In this document: in pieces, positions 50,041-58,416 of the stretch
How positions within the stretch are numbered: position 1 is the first letter of the stretch
How the letters are laid out: each line of letters starts with the position of its first letter
Source of the DNA: Stella humosa
GTDB taxonomy: Bacteria > Pseudomonadota > Alphaproteobacteria > ATCC43930 > Allostellaceae
Direction of reading: 5' to 3'
Assembly (NCBI RefSeq): GCF_006738645.1
Contig: NZ_AP019700.1
Location: 4,880,001-4,944,000, forward strand
Length of the DNA stretch: 64,000 bases
Program-made: the position numbers and the translations under genes
Notes under the pieces: generated by a model
The model's input: the letters and a program-made list of their open reading frames with translations, nothing else
Databases searched by the model: none
Told to the model about the DNA's origin: nothing

Positions 50041-51787
50041 TGGCCATCCATTTCCGGCCGAGATAGGCCTCGATCACGCGCGGGTCGCGGGTCACCTGGT
50101 CGGGCGGGCCGTCGACCAGCACGGCGCCGTGGTCGAGCACGACGAAATGGTCGACCAGGCGGACCATGGCCTGCATCGTGTGCTCAATGATGATGATGGT
50201 GATGGCCTCGCCCGCCAGGCGGCGGATGACGGCCACCACCTCGTCGGCCTCGCCATGGCCGAGGCCGGCCAGCGTCTCATCGAGCAGCAGGGTCCGGGGC
50301 TGCCCGGCCAGCGCGCGGGCCAGCTCCATCAACCGCAGCTCCTTGGTGGTGAGCTGGCTGGCGGGCCGGTCGGCGATGGCCGACAGCCCGACGCGGGCGA
50401 TGGCGTCGGCGGCGAAGCGCCGCGCCTCCTCGTCGGTGGCGGCGCGGACATAGGCGCCGACGATCACGTTCTCGGCCACCGACATGCGCTGGAACGGCCG
50501 CATCACCTGGAAGGTGCGGCCGACGCCGAGCCGGCACAGGCGGTGCGGCTTCAGCCCGATCGTCGCCTGGCCGTGGAACGCCACCTCCCCCTGGTCGGGG
50601 ACGAGGAAGCCGTTCAGCAGGTTGAAGAGGGTCGTCTTTCCCGCCCCGTTCGGACCGATGATGCCGAGGATGGCGCCCTGCGGCACATCGAAGCTGACGT
50701 CGCGCACCGCCCTCAAGCCGCCGAACGACTTCGACAGGTTGCGCACGCTGAGCGCGATCGGCGCACCGGCCACCGGCGGCACGCGCGCCGGCAAGGTGGC
50801 CGCGGGCGTGTCCGCCGCCGGGGCAGCCGTCGCGGCCGGCGCAGCCGGGCGGCGGCGGAAGCGGTCCCGCACCTTCCAGTAGACGCCCTCGGGCGCCACC
50901 AGGATGACGCCGATGATGGCCAGCCCGAAGATCACCCCCTGGATGCCGGGGAAGCGGGCGCCCAGCTCGGCATGCAGCACCTCGGCCACCGGGATCAGGA
51001 TGATCGAGCCGATGACCGGCCCCCAGACGCTGCCGATGCCGCCGAACATGCTGACGGTCAGCGCCTGCGCCGACACCAGCATGCCGAACACCGATGGCGG
51101 CGTGACCACCAGCAGGACGACCGCATAGAAGCCGCCGACCATGCCGGCGATGGCGCCGCTGACCGCGATCGAGCGCAGCTTCCAGGCCAGCGTATCGATG
51201 CCGGCCGCCTCGGCCGCGGCCTCGTTCTGCTTGATCGCCAGCAACGCCCGGCCGAAGCGCGAGCGCTCGATCGCCTGGGTCAGGACCATGACCGCGATCA
51301 GCAGCGCCAGCGCCAGCAGGGTATAGATGCGGTGGTCGGAGAACTGCATGTAGGCGGCCGGGTTCTCGCGCTTGATCGGCAGCGTGAGCTCCTGGTAGCC
51401 GAGCCATTCGAAGACGTAGAGAAGCGCCAGCGGGTAGGCCAGCATGGCCAGCGCGAAATAATGCCCGCGCAGCCGGAAGGTCGGGAAGCCGATCACGACC
51501 CCCGCCAGCCCGCCGATCACGGCCGAGACCGGGATCATCAGCCAGGGCGAAAAGTCGAAGTAGATCTGGCCCAGCGCCGTGGCATAGGCGCCCAGGCCGA
51601 AGAAGGCCGCGTGGCCGAACGAGACCAGGCCCGTATAGCCGCTGAGCACGTTCCAGGAGAGGCCGAAGCAGGCCCAGACCAGGACCAGCGTCAGCATGAG
51701 CTGGTAGTAGGAGTTGGTGACGGCCAGCGACAGGCCCGCATAGGCCAGCGCGAAGGCGAGGATGGGCAAGAAGTAGCGGGCGCGCAT
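50027..51787 (-). CDS. Fused permease-ATPase, LivM-LivG type
   Basis: This 586-residue protein joins an N-terminal LivM-type permease (about 1-300; ten hydrophobic segments, WNVLSGYTGLVSFGHAAFFG) to a C-terminal LivG ATPase (about 335-586; GPNGAGKTT, LTTKELRLMELARAL, LLLDETLAGL, IIIEHTMQAM). An Ala/Pro-rich linker (about 300-333) connects them. The fusion is common in Alphaproteobacteria. The ATG at 51787 lies 2 bases after the LivH stop. Transport of branched-chain amino acids or other small carboxylates across the inner membrane is expected. Confidence 0.92.
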   Translation of the reverse strand: MRARYFLPILAFALAYAGLSLAVTNSYYQLMLTLVLVWACFGLSWNVLSGYTGLVSFGHAAFFGLGAYATALGQIYFDFSPWLMIPVSAVIGGLAGVVIGFPTFRLRGHYFALAMLAYPLALLYVFEWLGYQELTLPIKRENPAAYMQFSDHRIYTLLALALLIAVMVLTQAIERSRFGRALLAIKQNEAAAEAAGIDTLAWKLRSIAVSGAIAGMVGGFYAVVLLVVTPPSVFGMLVSAQALTVSMFGGIGSVWGPVIGSIILIPVAEVLHAELGARFPGIQGVIFGLAIIGVILVAPEGVYWKVRDRFRRRPAAPAATAAPAADTPAATLPARVPPVAGAPIALSVRNLSKSFGGLRAVRDVSFDVPQGAILGIIGPNGAGKTTLFNLLNGFLVPDQGEVAFHGQATIGLKPHRLCRLGVGRTFQVMRPFQRMSVAENVIVGAYVRAATDEEARRFAADAIARVGLSAIADRPASQLTTKELRLMELARALAGQPRTLLLDETLAGLGHGEADEVVAVIRRLAGEAITIIIIEHTMQAMVRLVDHFVVLDHGAVLVDGPPDQVTRDPRVIEAYLGRKWMANADA

Positions 51788-51789
51788 CG

Positions 51790-52746
51790 TCACGTCCTCT
51801 CGACGACGCGGCCGAAGAAGCCCTGCGGCCGCAGGAAGACGATCAGGAGGAAGACCACGAAGATGGCGGCGTTCTGTAGCTGGGTCGGCAGCACCAGGGT
51901 CGAGAGCTGCTGCACCAGGCCGATCGTCATGCCGCCCCAGAAGGCGCCGATGATGCTGCCCATGCCGCCCAGCACGACGCCGGCATACATGACGATGACG
52001 TATTCGAGCCCGATATAGGGGTGGAACGGATAGTTGGTGGCGAGCAGCCCGCCGGCGATGGCCGTGATGCCGACGCCCAGCGCGAAGGCGATCCGGTGCG
52101 AATGGTCGACGTCGATGCCCATGTAGGTCGCGGCCTCGGGATTGTCGGCCGCCGCCCGCAGCGACTTGCCGAGCCGCGAGCGGGTGATCATCGCGGCCAG
52201 CACGGCGATGGTGGCGACCGACACCAGGGCCGCGATGGTGCGCGACTTGTTGAGGAAGATGCTGACGAAGTCGCCCCAGAAGGGCCCGATCTCCCAGGCC
52301 GAGCTGGAGAGCGGCGTGCGGATCGAGGCCAGCACCGAGCCGAAGATGATGAGGCCGCCATTCTGCAGCACCAGCGCGATGCCGAGCGTCAGGATAAGCT
52401 GGGCATAGTGCCCCTCGCCGTCGAGCGACGCCGTGCGGGTGCCGGTGACGCGCGAGATCAGCGTCTTGTGGATGGCATAGCCGAAGGCGAAGAGCAGCGG
52501 CCCGGCCAGCAGGATGGCGATGTAGGGACCGACATAGCTGCCGGCCACCGCCTGGATGCCCAGTGCGGCGAAGAGGTAGTAGGCGCCGTACATGCCCAGC
52601 ATCATGAAGTCGCCATGGGCGAAGTTGATGACGCGCATGACCCCGAAGATGAGACCGAGGCCGACGCACATCAGCCCATAGATCGACCCGGCGAGCAGGC
52701 CTGCGGCCAGGGCCTGGAGGACGTTCTCCACTGTCTGCGCCATCAT
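51790..52746 (-). CDS. Branched-chain amino acid-type ABC permease (LivH)
   Basis: This 318-residue membrane protein starts at the doubled ATG at 52746/52743 (MMAQTVENVLQALAAGLLAG) and has the LivH landmarks YGLMCVGLGLIFGVMRVINF, HGDFMMLGMYGAYYLF and GTRTASLDGEGHYAQLILTLG. A longer frame to 52812 would add a polar tail absent from the family. It is the first transporter gene, 145 bases after the MmgE/PrpD gene; that gap shows no gene and no clear promoter. Confidence 0.93.
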   Translation of the reverse strand: MMAQTVENVLQALAAGLLAGSIYGLMCVGLGLIFGVMRVINFAHGDFMMLGMYGAYYLFAALGIQAVAGSYVGPYIAILLAGPLLFAFGYAIHKTLISRVTGTRTASLDGEGHYAQLILTLGIALVLQNGGLIIFGSVLASIRTPLSSSAWEIGPFWGDFVSIFLNKSRTIAALVSVATIAVLAAMITRSRLGKSLRAAADNPEAATYMGIDVDHSHRIAFALGVGITAIAGGLLATNYPFHPYIGLEYVIVMYAGVVLGGMGSIIGAFWGGMTIGLVQQLSTLVLPTQLQNAAIFVVFLLIVFLRPQGFFGRVVERT

Positions 52747-52891
52747 GGCCCGGGCCTCGCCCGGCGGCCGTGCGGCGGATGCGTCGCGGTCATCCTCATC
52801 GTGCTCTCCCACAGCGTTTCCCCGGTCGCCGGGTCTTTCTGCCCGGTCGCCCCGTCGCCCATCCCCGCGCCGAGCCCGGCGCGCGGGATCG

Positions 52892-54271
52892 CTACGTCTT
52901 CACGTCGTCCACCTGGCACAGCCGGGCGATCCGCCCGGCATCGTCCAGCCCCTCGCAGTCGTCGATCAGCGCGGCGATCTCGCCGGCGCGGGCCGCGCCC
53001 AGAACGGGGGCGGCCGCGGCCAGGAAGCGCGCCCGCACTTCGTCGGCCGTCGCCGGCACCACGTCGTCGAGCCGGCGCGCCAGCCGCGTGCCGTCCGTCA
53101 GCACGACCGAGACCTCAGCCCCCTGGCGGCCGGGAAAGGCGGCGGTTAGCTCGTCGTCGCGGCGGAGCCGGGCCAGGCGCGCCAGGGCCAGCACCGGCGG
53201 ATCGTCCAGCCGGGCATAGTTGGCCTCGGCCACCACGCCGTGGCGCAATGCGGCCGCAACGCCGTACTGGATGCTCATCTTGGCCTGCAGCGGACGCTCG
53301 AAGGGACCGGCGAAGTCGCAGCCGGGATAGCGGATGGCGGCATCGGGCAGGTCGATCGTCAGGCTGGCGATGGCGGCGGGGTCGCCGATCTCCCCGGCAA
53401 GCCCCACCGCCGCCTGGCAGGCGGTCTGGGCGAAATTGCAGGCCGGCACGGGCTTGTTGTAGACCGCCAGGATCTCGGCCGTGCCGTCGGCGAAGAGGGT
53501 GGCCGGCATCCGCGGCGGGCCACGACGGAAGGCGGCGAAGAGACCCGCCTCGCCCTCCAGGATCGCCTCCGACCCGTGCGCCCCGGCCTGCGCCAGCATC
53601 ACCGCCTGGATGGCGTTGCGGGCGGCGAAGCCCGGATGGAAGTACATGTCGCCCGCACCCGTGTGCGGCCACTGGTTCAGGCCCGAGGCCGTATTGGCGG
53701 CGAGCGCCAGCGCGGCCACGCCCGCATCCTCGCCAAGGTCCAGCAGGATGGCGCCGGCCAAGGCGCCGCCGACCGGCCCGGCCACGCCGGTCGGCCGGAA
53801 AAGCCGCGCCAGGTCGGCATCGAACAGCGCCCGTCCCAGGCGGGCGCCCGCCTCGTAGCCGACCAGGGCCGCCTTCAGGAAGGCGGCGCCGGATACGGGA
53901 CGATGGTGGGCGAGCGCCAGCAGCACCGGCCAGACCACCACGCCGTGATGGCCGATGCTGCCGGCATGCATGTCCTCGCGCACCAGGCCGTGGCCCACGG
54001 TGGCGTTGGCGAAGGCGGCATCGCCCGGCGTCGACCGCAGATCGGTGCCGACCACCGGCACGCCCCCTGCCACCGGGCAGGCCGTGGCCCGCGCCTGGCG
54101 GCTGGTAGCGAGATCGCGGGCTTCCAGGCAGCAGGAGAGGAAGTCGAGGAGGCAGACCTTCAGCTTGGCCACCACCGCCCCGTCGAATGCCGCCCCATCG
54201 AATGCCATCAGGTCCGCCGCGCGCGCGGCGCGAACCATGGCTCGCGTCGACCCGACGGCGGTGGTGGCCAT
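52892..54271 (-). CDS. MmgE/PrpD family protein (second of three)
   Basis: This 459-residue protein has the MmgE/PrpD helical domain (about 1-265) with FANATVGHGLVREDMHAGSI, the family's catalytic-type histidine region, and NTASGLNQWPHTGAGDMYFH, followed by the smaller C-terminal domain with KPVPACNFAQTACQAAVGLA and YPGCDFAGPFERPLQAKMSI. It differs clearly from the other two family members in the window. It sits between a HIBADH-like gene and the Liv-type transporter. Substrate unknown; a hydroxy or unsaturated di- or tricarboxylate is likely by family. Confidence 0.9.
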   Translation of the reverse strand: MATTAVGSTRAMVRAARAADLMAFDGAAFDGAVVAKLKVCLLDFLSCCLEARDLATSRQARATACPVAGGVPVVGTDLRSTPGDAAFANATVGHGLVREDMHAGSIGHHGVVVWPVLLALAHHRPVSGAAFLKAALVGYEAGARLGRALFDADLARLFRPTGVAGPVGGALAGAILLDLGEDAGVAALALAANTASGLNQWPHTGAGDMYFHPGFAARNAIQAVMLAQAGAHGSEAILEGEAGLFAAFRRGPPRMPATLFADGTAEILAVYNKPVPACNFAQTACQAAVGLAGEIGDPAAIASLTIDLPDAAIRYPGCDFAGPFERPLQAKMSIQYGVAAALRHGVVAEANYARLDDPPVLALARLARLRRDDELTAAFPGRQGAEVSVVLTDGTRLARRLDDVVPATADEVRARFLAAAAPVLGAARAGEIAALIDDCEGLDDAGRIARLCQVDDVKT

Positions 54272-54296
54272 GGCGGCGGCCTCTCCTGCCCGGATC

Positions 54297-55190
54297 CTAG
54301 CCGCGGATCTCCACCCCGGCCCATTCCTCCAGCACCTTGGCGATGGAGGTGAAGTCGGACGACGCGCCGAACTTGGCCTGGGTCACCGCCAGCATCTGGC
54401 GCACGGCGGCACCCACCACCATCGGCACGCCCAGCGCCTCGGCCTCGTCGATGCACAGGCGCACGTCCTTGTAGGACAGGCCCGTGGTGAAGCCGAAATC
54501 GAAGGTGCCGGGCAGGATGGCGCGCGGGAACTTGTCCTGGCTGGCGCTGTTGCGGCCGCTGCTGACATTGATGATGTCGATGAGGACGCGGGCGTCGAGC
54601 CCGGCCTTTACGCCCATCGCCATGGCTTCCGACGTGATCACGAGGGCGGCCGCGGCCATCAGGTTGTTGGCGAGCTTGGCGGTCTGGGCCAGGCCCGGCT
54701 TCTCGCCGGTATAGAAGAGCTTGCCGAAGGTCTGGAGGATCGGCGTGACCTCCTCGTAGGTCGCGGGCGGGCAGGAGACCATGACGGCCAGGGTGCCGGC
54801 GACGGCCCCCTTGATGCCGCCGCTGACCGGCGAATCGACGGCGACGATGTTCTTCTCGGCCAGACCGGCGGCGACGATGGTGGCCGCCCCCGGGCCGGTC
54901 GTCGACAGGTCGATCATCACCCGCACCTTGGCACCGGCCGCGACCCCGTCGGGACCGAGCGCCACGGCCTTGACGATGTCGGGCGTGGGCAGGCTGACGA
55001 GCACGATCTCCGCCTGGTCGGCGACGTCGCGGGGCGAGGCTGCGAGCGTGGCGCCAAGCGCCACCAGCGGATCGGTCGCGGCCTTCTGCGTGTCGAAGAT
55101 CACGACGGGATAGCCGGCCGCGATCAGCCGGGAAACCATGGGGCCGCCCATGCGGCCGACACCGACGAAGCCGAGAAGCTGGCTTGCCAT
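54297..55190 (-). CDS. NAD(P)-dependent beta-hydroxyacid dehydrogenase (HIBADH family)
   Basis: This 297-residue enzyme has the Rossmann motif GFVGVGRMGGPMVSRLIAAG at residue 7, the substrate motif SPVSGGIKGAVAGTLAVMVS (about 120-140) and the catalytic lysine in TAKLANNLMAAAALV (about 170). Members oxidise 3-hydroxyisobutyrate, tartronate semialdehyde or related hydroxyacids. AGGAGG sits 9 bases before the ATG at 55190 but directly against the ATG at 55199, so 55190 is the start. It leads the minus-strand run that includes MmgE/PrpD and the Liv-type transporter. Confidence 0.92.
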   Translation of the reverse strand: MASQLLGFVGVGRMGGPMVSRLIAAGYPVVIFDTQKAATDPLVALGATLAASPRDVADQAEIVLVSLPTPDIVKAVALGPDGVAAGAKVRVMIDLSTTGPGAATIVAAGLAEKNIVAVDSPVSGGIKGAVAGTLAVMVSCPPATYEEVTPILQTFGKLFYTGEKPGLAQTAKLANNLMAAAALVITSEAMAMGVKAGLDARVLIDIINVSSGRNSASQDKFPRAILPGTFDFGFTTGLSYKDVRLCIDEAEALGVPMVVGAAVRQMLAVTQAKFGASSDFTSIAKVLEEWAGVEIRG

Positions 55191-55337
55191 ACTGATCATC
55201 CTCCTGCGCCCGGCCGGATCGGCCATGGCGTCGTTCCCGAATACGAACTGGCCTCGAACGCGATCCGGCGGCTTGACGCACAGCGCCGAACGCTGACTGG
55301 CCCCGATCATCCATAGGCAGGCGCCGAAGTGCCGTCA

Positions 55338-55371
55338 ATAGGATTGTAAGACGATATGATTGTGTGGTGAA
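55338..55371 (-). promoter_or_regulatory. Sigma70-like promoter with direct-repeat operator candidate
   Basis: On the minus strand TTCACC (55366-55371) and TACAAT (55343-55348) are 17 bases apart, pointing to the HIBADH gene. Direct repeats ACAATCATAT and ACAATCCTAT, 16 bases apart, lie over this promoter. The same half-site recurs at 60563. Confidence 0.45.
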
Positions 55372-55391
55372 ATTGGCTCTGCCAGAAGGCC

Positions 55392-56249
55392 ATGCAAGAA
55401 GAATTGGGGCCGCCCATGACCGCAGCACCCGCCCCGCAATGGGGCGCGCCGGAGCCGTTCGAGCTGTTCGCGATCCGCTATGCCAACCACACCCGCCGCA
55501 AGGCGTCCGACAACGCCATCGGCGGCGACTTCCACGAGGAGGCCTCCGACCTCGACTATTTCGTATGGGTCGCGCGGCGCTCGGACCGCACCTTCGTCAT
55601 CGACACCGGCTTCGACACCGAGCAGGCGCAGGCCCGCGGCCGCGACCTGATCCGCAAGCCCCATGCGGCGCTGGCCCTGCTGGGTATCGACGCCGCCCAG
55701 GTCGACGCGGTGATCCTGACCCACCTGCACTACGACCATGCCGGCACGCTGACCGATTTCCCGCGCGCCTGCTTCCATGTCCAGGACACCGAGGCCGCCT
55801 ATGCCACCGGGCGCTGCATGTGCCACGGCTTCCTGCGCCACCCCTATCACGTGGAGGATGTCGTCTCGTTCGTGCGCCACGTCTATGCCGGCCGCGTCGC
55901 CTTCCATGACGGGGTGACCGAGTTGGCGCACGGCCTGTCGCTGCACCGCATCGGCGGCCATACCGGCGGGCTGCAGGTGGTGCGGGTATGGACCAGGCGC
56001 GGCTGGGTCGTGGTCGCCTCCGATGCCGCCCACCTCTACATGAACATGCTGCGGCCCCAGCCCTTCCCGGCGGTGGTGAATGTCGGCGAGATGCTGGAGG
56101 GCTTTCGCACCATCCACCGCCTGGCGGACTCGCCCAAGCATGTGGTGCCGGGCCATGATCCGCTGGTGATGCAGATCTATCCCCCCGTCTCGCCCGAGCT
56201 GGCCGGCATCGCCGTCCGGCTCGACGAAAGCCCGAAGGACCTGCCGTGA
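55392..56249 (+). CDS. Metallo-beta-lactamase-fold lactonase (AHL lactonase family)
   Basis: This 285-residue protein has the zinc motif H111-L-H-Y-D-H116 in ILTHLHYDHAGTL, a later HRIGGHTGGLQVV histidine, VVASDAAHLY with the bridging aspartate, and the C-terminal VVPGHDPLVM histidine, so both metal sites are complete. Family members include N-acyl homoserine lactonases AttM/AiiA, but also lactonases of catabolic pathways. The start could instead be the ATG at 55416; the first ATG has its AAGG only 2 bases away. Its stop overlaps the SDR start (GTGA), so a lactone or hydroxyacid pathway is as likely as quorum quenching. Confidence 0.88.
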   Translation: MQEELGPPMTAAPAPQWGAPEPFELFAIRYANHTRRKASDNAIGGDFHEEASDLDYFVWVARRSDRTFVIDTGFDTEQAQARGRDLIRKPHAALALLGIDAAQVDAVILTHLHYDHAGTLTDFPRACFHVQDTEAAYATGRCMCHGFLRHPYHVEDVVSFVRHVYAGRVAFHDGVTELAHGLSLHRIGGHTGGLQVVRVWTRRGWVVVASDAAHLYMNMLRPQPFPAVVNVGEMLEGFRTIHRLADSPKHVVPGHDPLVMQIYPPVSPELAGIAVRLDESPKDLP

Positions 56250-57037
56250 CCGTCATGCTGGCCGGACGCACCGCGCTCGTCACCGGCTCGGTCGCGGGGC
56301 TGGGCTATGCCATGGCGCGCGGGCTGGCGGCGGCCGGCGCCGACATCGTCCTGAACGGCCTGTGCGCGCCGGACGATGGTGAGGCCGCGGCCGCGACCCT
56401 GGCCGGAGAGACCGGCGCCCGGGTCGTCTTCGACGGCACCGACCTCGCCCGCCCGGCCGGGATCGAGGCGATGATGGCGCGCGCCATCGCGCGTTCCGGC
56501 GGCGTCGACATCCTGGTCAACAATGCGGTCATCCGCCATTTCCAGCCGATCGAGGCTTTCTCGGCCGCCGAGTGGGATGCCTCGCTGGCGGTCAACCTGT
56601 CGGCCGCCTTTCACACCGTGCGGCTGGCGTTGCCCGGCATGAAGGCCAGGGGCTGGGGCCGCATCATCAACCTGTCGTCGATCTATGGCGCGCGCGGGGC
56701 CGAGAACCGCATCGACTATGTGACGACCAAGACGGCGCTGATCGGCATGACCCGGGCCATCGCCATCGAGACGGCGCGCACGGGCATCACCTGCAATGCC
56801 ATCTGCCCGGGCACGGTGCCATCGCCCGCGATCCTCGACCGCATCGCCGTCATCGCCCGCAAGGAAGGCATCCCACAGGCCGAGGCCGAGCGCGACTACC
56901 TGGCGCCCCGCCACCCGACCGAGCGCTTCGTAGCCTTGGAGAGCGTGGCCGCCCTGGTCGTCTTCCTGTGCAGCCCGGCCGGCCAGGACATGACCGGCGG
57001 GACGGTGCCGATCGACGGCGGCTGGCAGGCGCGCTGA
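56246..57037 (+). CDS. Short-chain dehydrogenase/reductase, GTG start
   Basis: This 263-residue enzyme has the classical SDR layout: G14-x-x-x-G18-x-G20 cofactor loop in LVTGSVAGLGYA, NNAV at 92-95, catalytic S145, Y158 and K162 in DYVTTKTAL, and the C-terminal TGGTVPIDGGWQ. It is most like 3-hydroxybutyrate dehydrogenases in pattern. The GTG at 56246 has GAAGGA six bases before it; the later ATG at 56255 lacks a site. The GTGA overlap with the lactonase stop shows translational coupling: the lactonase would open a lactone and the SDR oxidise the hydroxyacid, or act just before it. Confidence 0.9.
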   Translation: MTVMLAGRTALVTGSVAGLGYAMARGLAAAGADIVLNGLCAPDDGEAAAATLAGETGARVVFDGTDLARPAGIEAMMARAIARSGGVDILVNNAVIRHFQPIEAFSAAEWDASLAVNLSAAFHTVRLALPGMKARGWGRIINLSSIYGARGAENRIDYVTTKTALIGMTRAIAIETARTGITCNAICPGTVPSPAILDRIAVIARKEGIPQAEAERDYLAPRHPTERFVALESVAALVVFLCSPAGQDMTGGTVPIDGGWQAR

Positions 57038-57062
57038 GCGCCCGCCTTTCATCCGTTTGCGT

Positions 57063-58397
57063 TCAGCCGTGCGCGGCCAGCCGGATGATGGCGGCCGCGT
57101 CGGGCGCGTCCTCGATCGCCCACAGGGCGGCGATCAGCGGGTCGGGGTCGAAGCCGGGGCAGCCATAGGCGGCCAGCGTGCGGAACTTCGCTTCCAACTC
57201 GGCGTCGGACAGCGGCCGGGCAGCACTGCCGCGCGCGGCCTCCACCACCTGGACGACCGTCTCGCCCGATGCCAGCAGCACCTCGACCCGGGCGCCCTCG
57301 ACCGGGATGCCCGGCGCCTCGCGCACGGCGACGCGGTCGCGCAGGGCCAGCACGTCGGGCGCAGCCACGCGCGCGTCGGAGAACTCGACCACCCCCGCCG
57401 CCCCGTCGAGCAGGGCCACGGCGACGGCATGCTGGGCGCTGACCTGGGCCTCGCGGCCGCTGGTGACGGCCGGCCGGTCCGCGCGCTCGCGCAGCAGCGG
57501 GTGGCCCAGGACCGTGATCGCCCGGATCGCGTCGACCGGCACCTGGCCGCCCGCGCGCAGCTCCAGGCAGGCGTCGATGACCGAGTTCAGCACGACGCCG
57601 CAGGGATAGGGCTTGCAGTTGTTCTTGGGCATCTCCCAATCCTGCCCCAGCCCGTCCGCGACGCGGGCCAGGTCCGCCTCGTGCCCCATCACGCGCAGGA
57701 AACCGCGCGGCCCCTCAATCGGCAGCTCCGGCCCCTCGACCCCGTTCTCGGCCAGGAAGGCCGCCAGCAGCCCGCCGCGGGCCGATTGGCCGACGCCGAC
57801 GCTCTTGGCCATGGTGCCCAGCGTCTCGACCAGGCCGGAAGACTGGGCCGACGCATTGCCCAGCGCCCACAGCATGCGCTCCTCGTCGAGCCCGATCGCC
57901 CGGCCGGCGGCCGCTGCCGCCCCGAACACGCCGCAGGTCGAAGTGATGTGCCAGCCGCGCTTGTAGTGGAAGGGCGAGACGGCGTTGCCCAACCGGCATT
58001 CCACCTCCACCCCCAGGACGAAGGCGTGCAGCAGGGCCGCCCCCGTCATCGGCCGGCGCTCGGCCAGCGCGAAGAGCGCCGGGGCGACGGGGGCCGAAGG
58101 GTGGATGATGGTTTCCGGGTGGGTGTCGTCGAAGTCGAAGACGTTGCCGGCCAGCGCGTTGAGGAAGCTGGCGGTCAGGCAGTCGACCCGCTCCGGCCGG
58201 CCGATCACAGTCGCCTCGGCCGGGCCGGAGAACGGCACCAGCGTCGCGGCCGAACGCCGGCTCGCCTGGTCGGCGCTGCCGCCCAATGCCGTGCCGAAGA
58301 CGTTGAGGAGCGAGCGTCGGGCCTCGTGGCGCGCGGCAGCGGGCACGTCCTCCCAGCGGGAGGCGACGAGGAAGCGGGCGAGTTGGCGGGAGATCAT
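57063..58397 (-). CDS. MmgE/PrpD family protein (third of three)
   Basis: This 444-residue protein shows NALAGNVFDFDDTHPETIIH with the histidine-rich region, GVFGAAAAAGRAIGLDEERM and GQSARGGLLAAFLAENGVEG in the helical domain, then KPYPCGVVLNSVIDACLEL opening the second domain. ATG 58397 is preceded by AAGGAA with a 7-base spacer; the frame upstream overlaps the TRAP permease gene and is not coding. It ends 25 bases before the converging SDR gene. It follows the TRAP permease gene by 19 bases, so it likely acts on the carboxylate taken up by TRAP. Confidence 0.9.
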   Translation of the reverse strand: MISRQLARFLVASRWEDVPAAARHEARRSLLNVFGTALGGSADQASRRSAATLVPFSGPAEATVIGRPERVDCLTASFLNALAGNVFDFDDTHPETIIHPSAPVAPALFALAERRPMTGAALLHAFVLGVEVECRLGNAVSPFHYKRGWHITSTCGVFGAAAAAGRAIGLDEERMLWALGNASAQSSGLVETLGTMAKSVGVGQSARGGLLAAFLAENGVEGPELPIEGPRGFLRVMGHEADLARVADGLGQDWEMPKNNCKPYPCGVVLNSVIDACLELRAGGQVPVDAIRAITVLGHPLLRERADRPAVTSGREAQVSAQHAVAVALLDGAAGVVEFSDARVAAPDVLALRDRVAVREAPGIPVEGARVEVLLASGETVVQVVEAARGSAARPLSDAELEAKFRTLAAYGCPGFDPDPLIAALWAIEDAPDAAAIIRLAAHG

Positions 58398-58416
58398 GGA
58401 CGGGTTCCTTGGCCGG

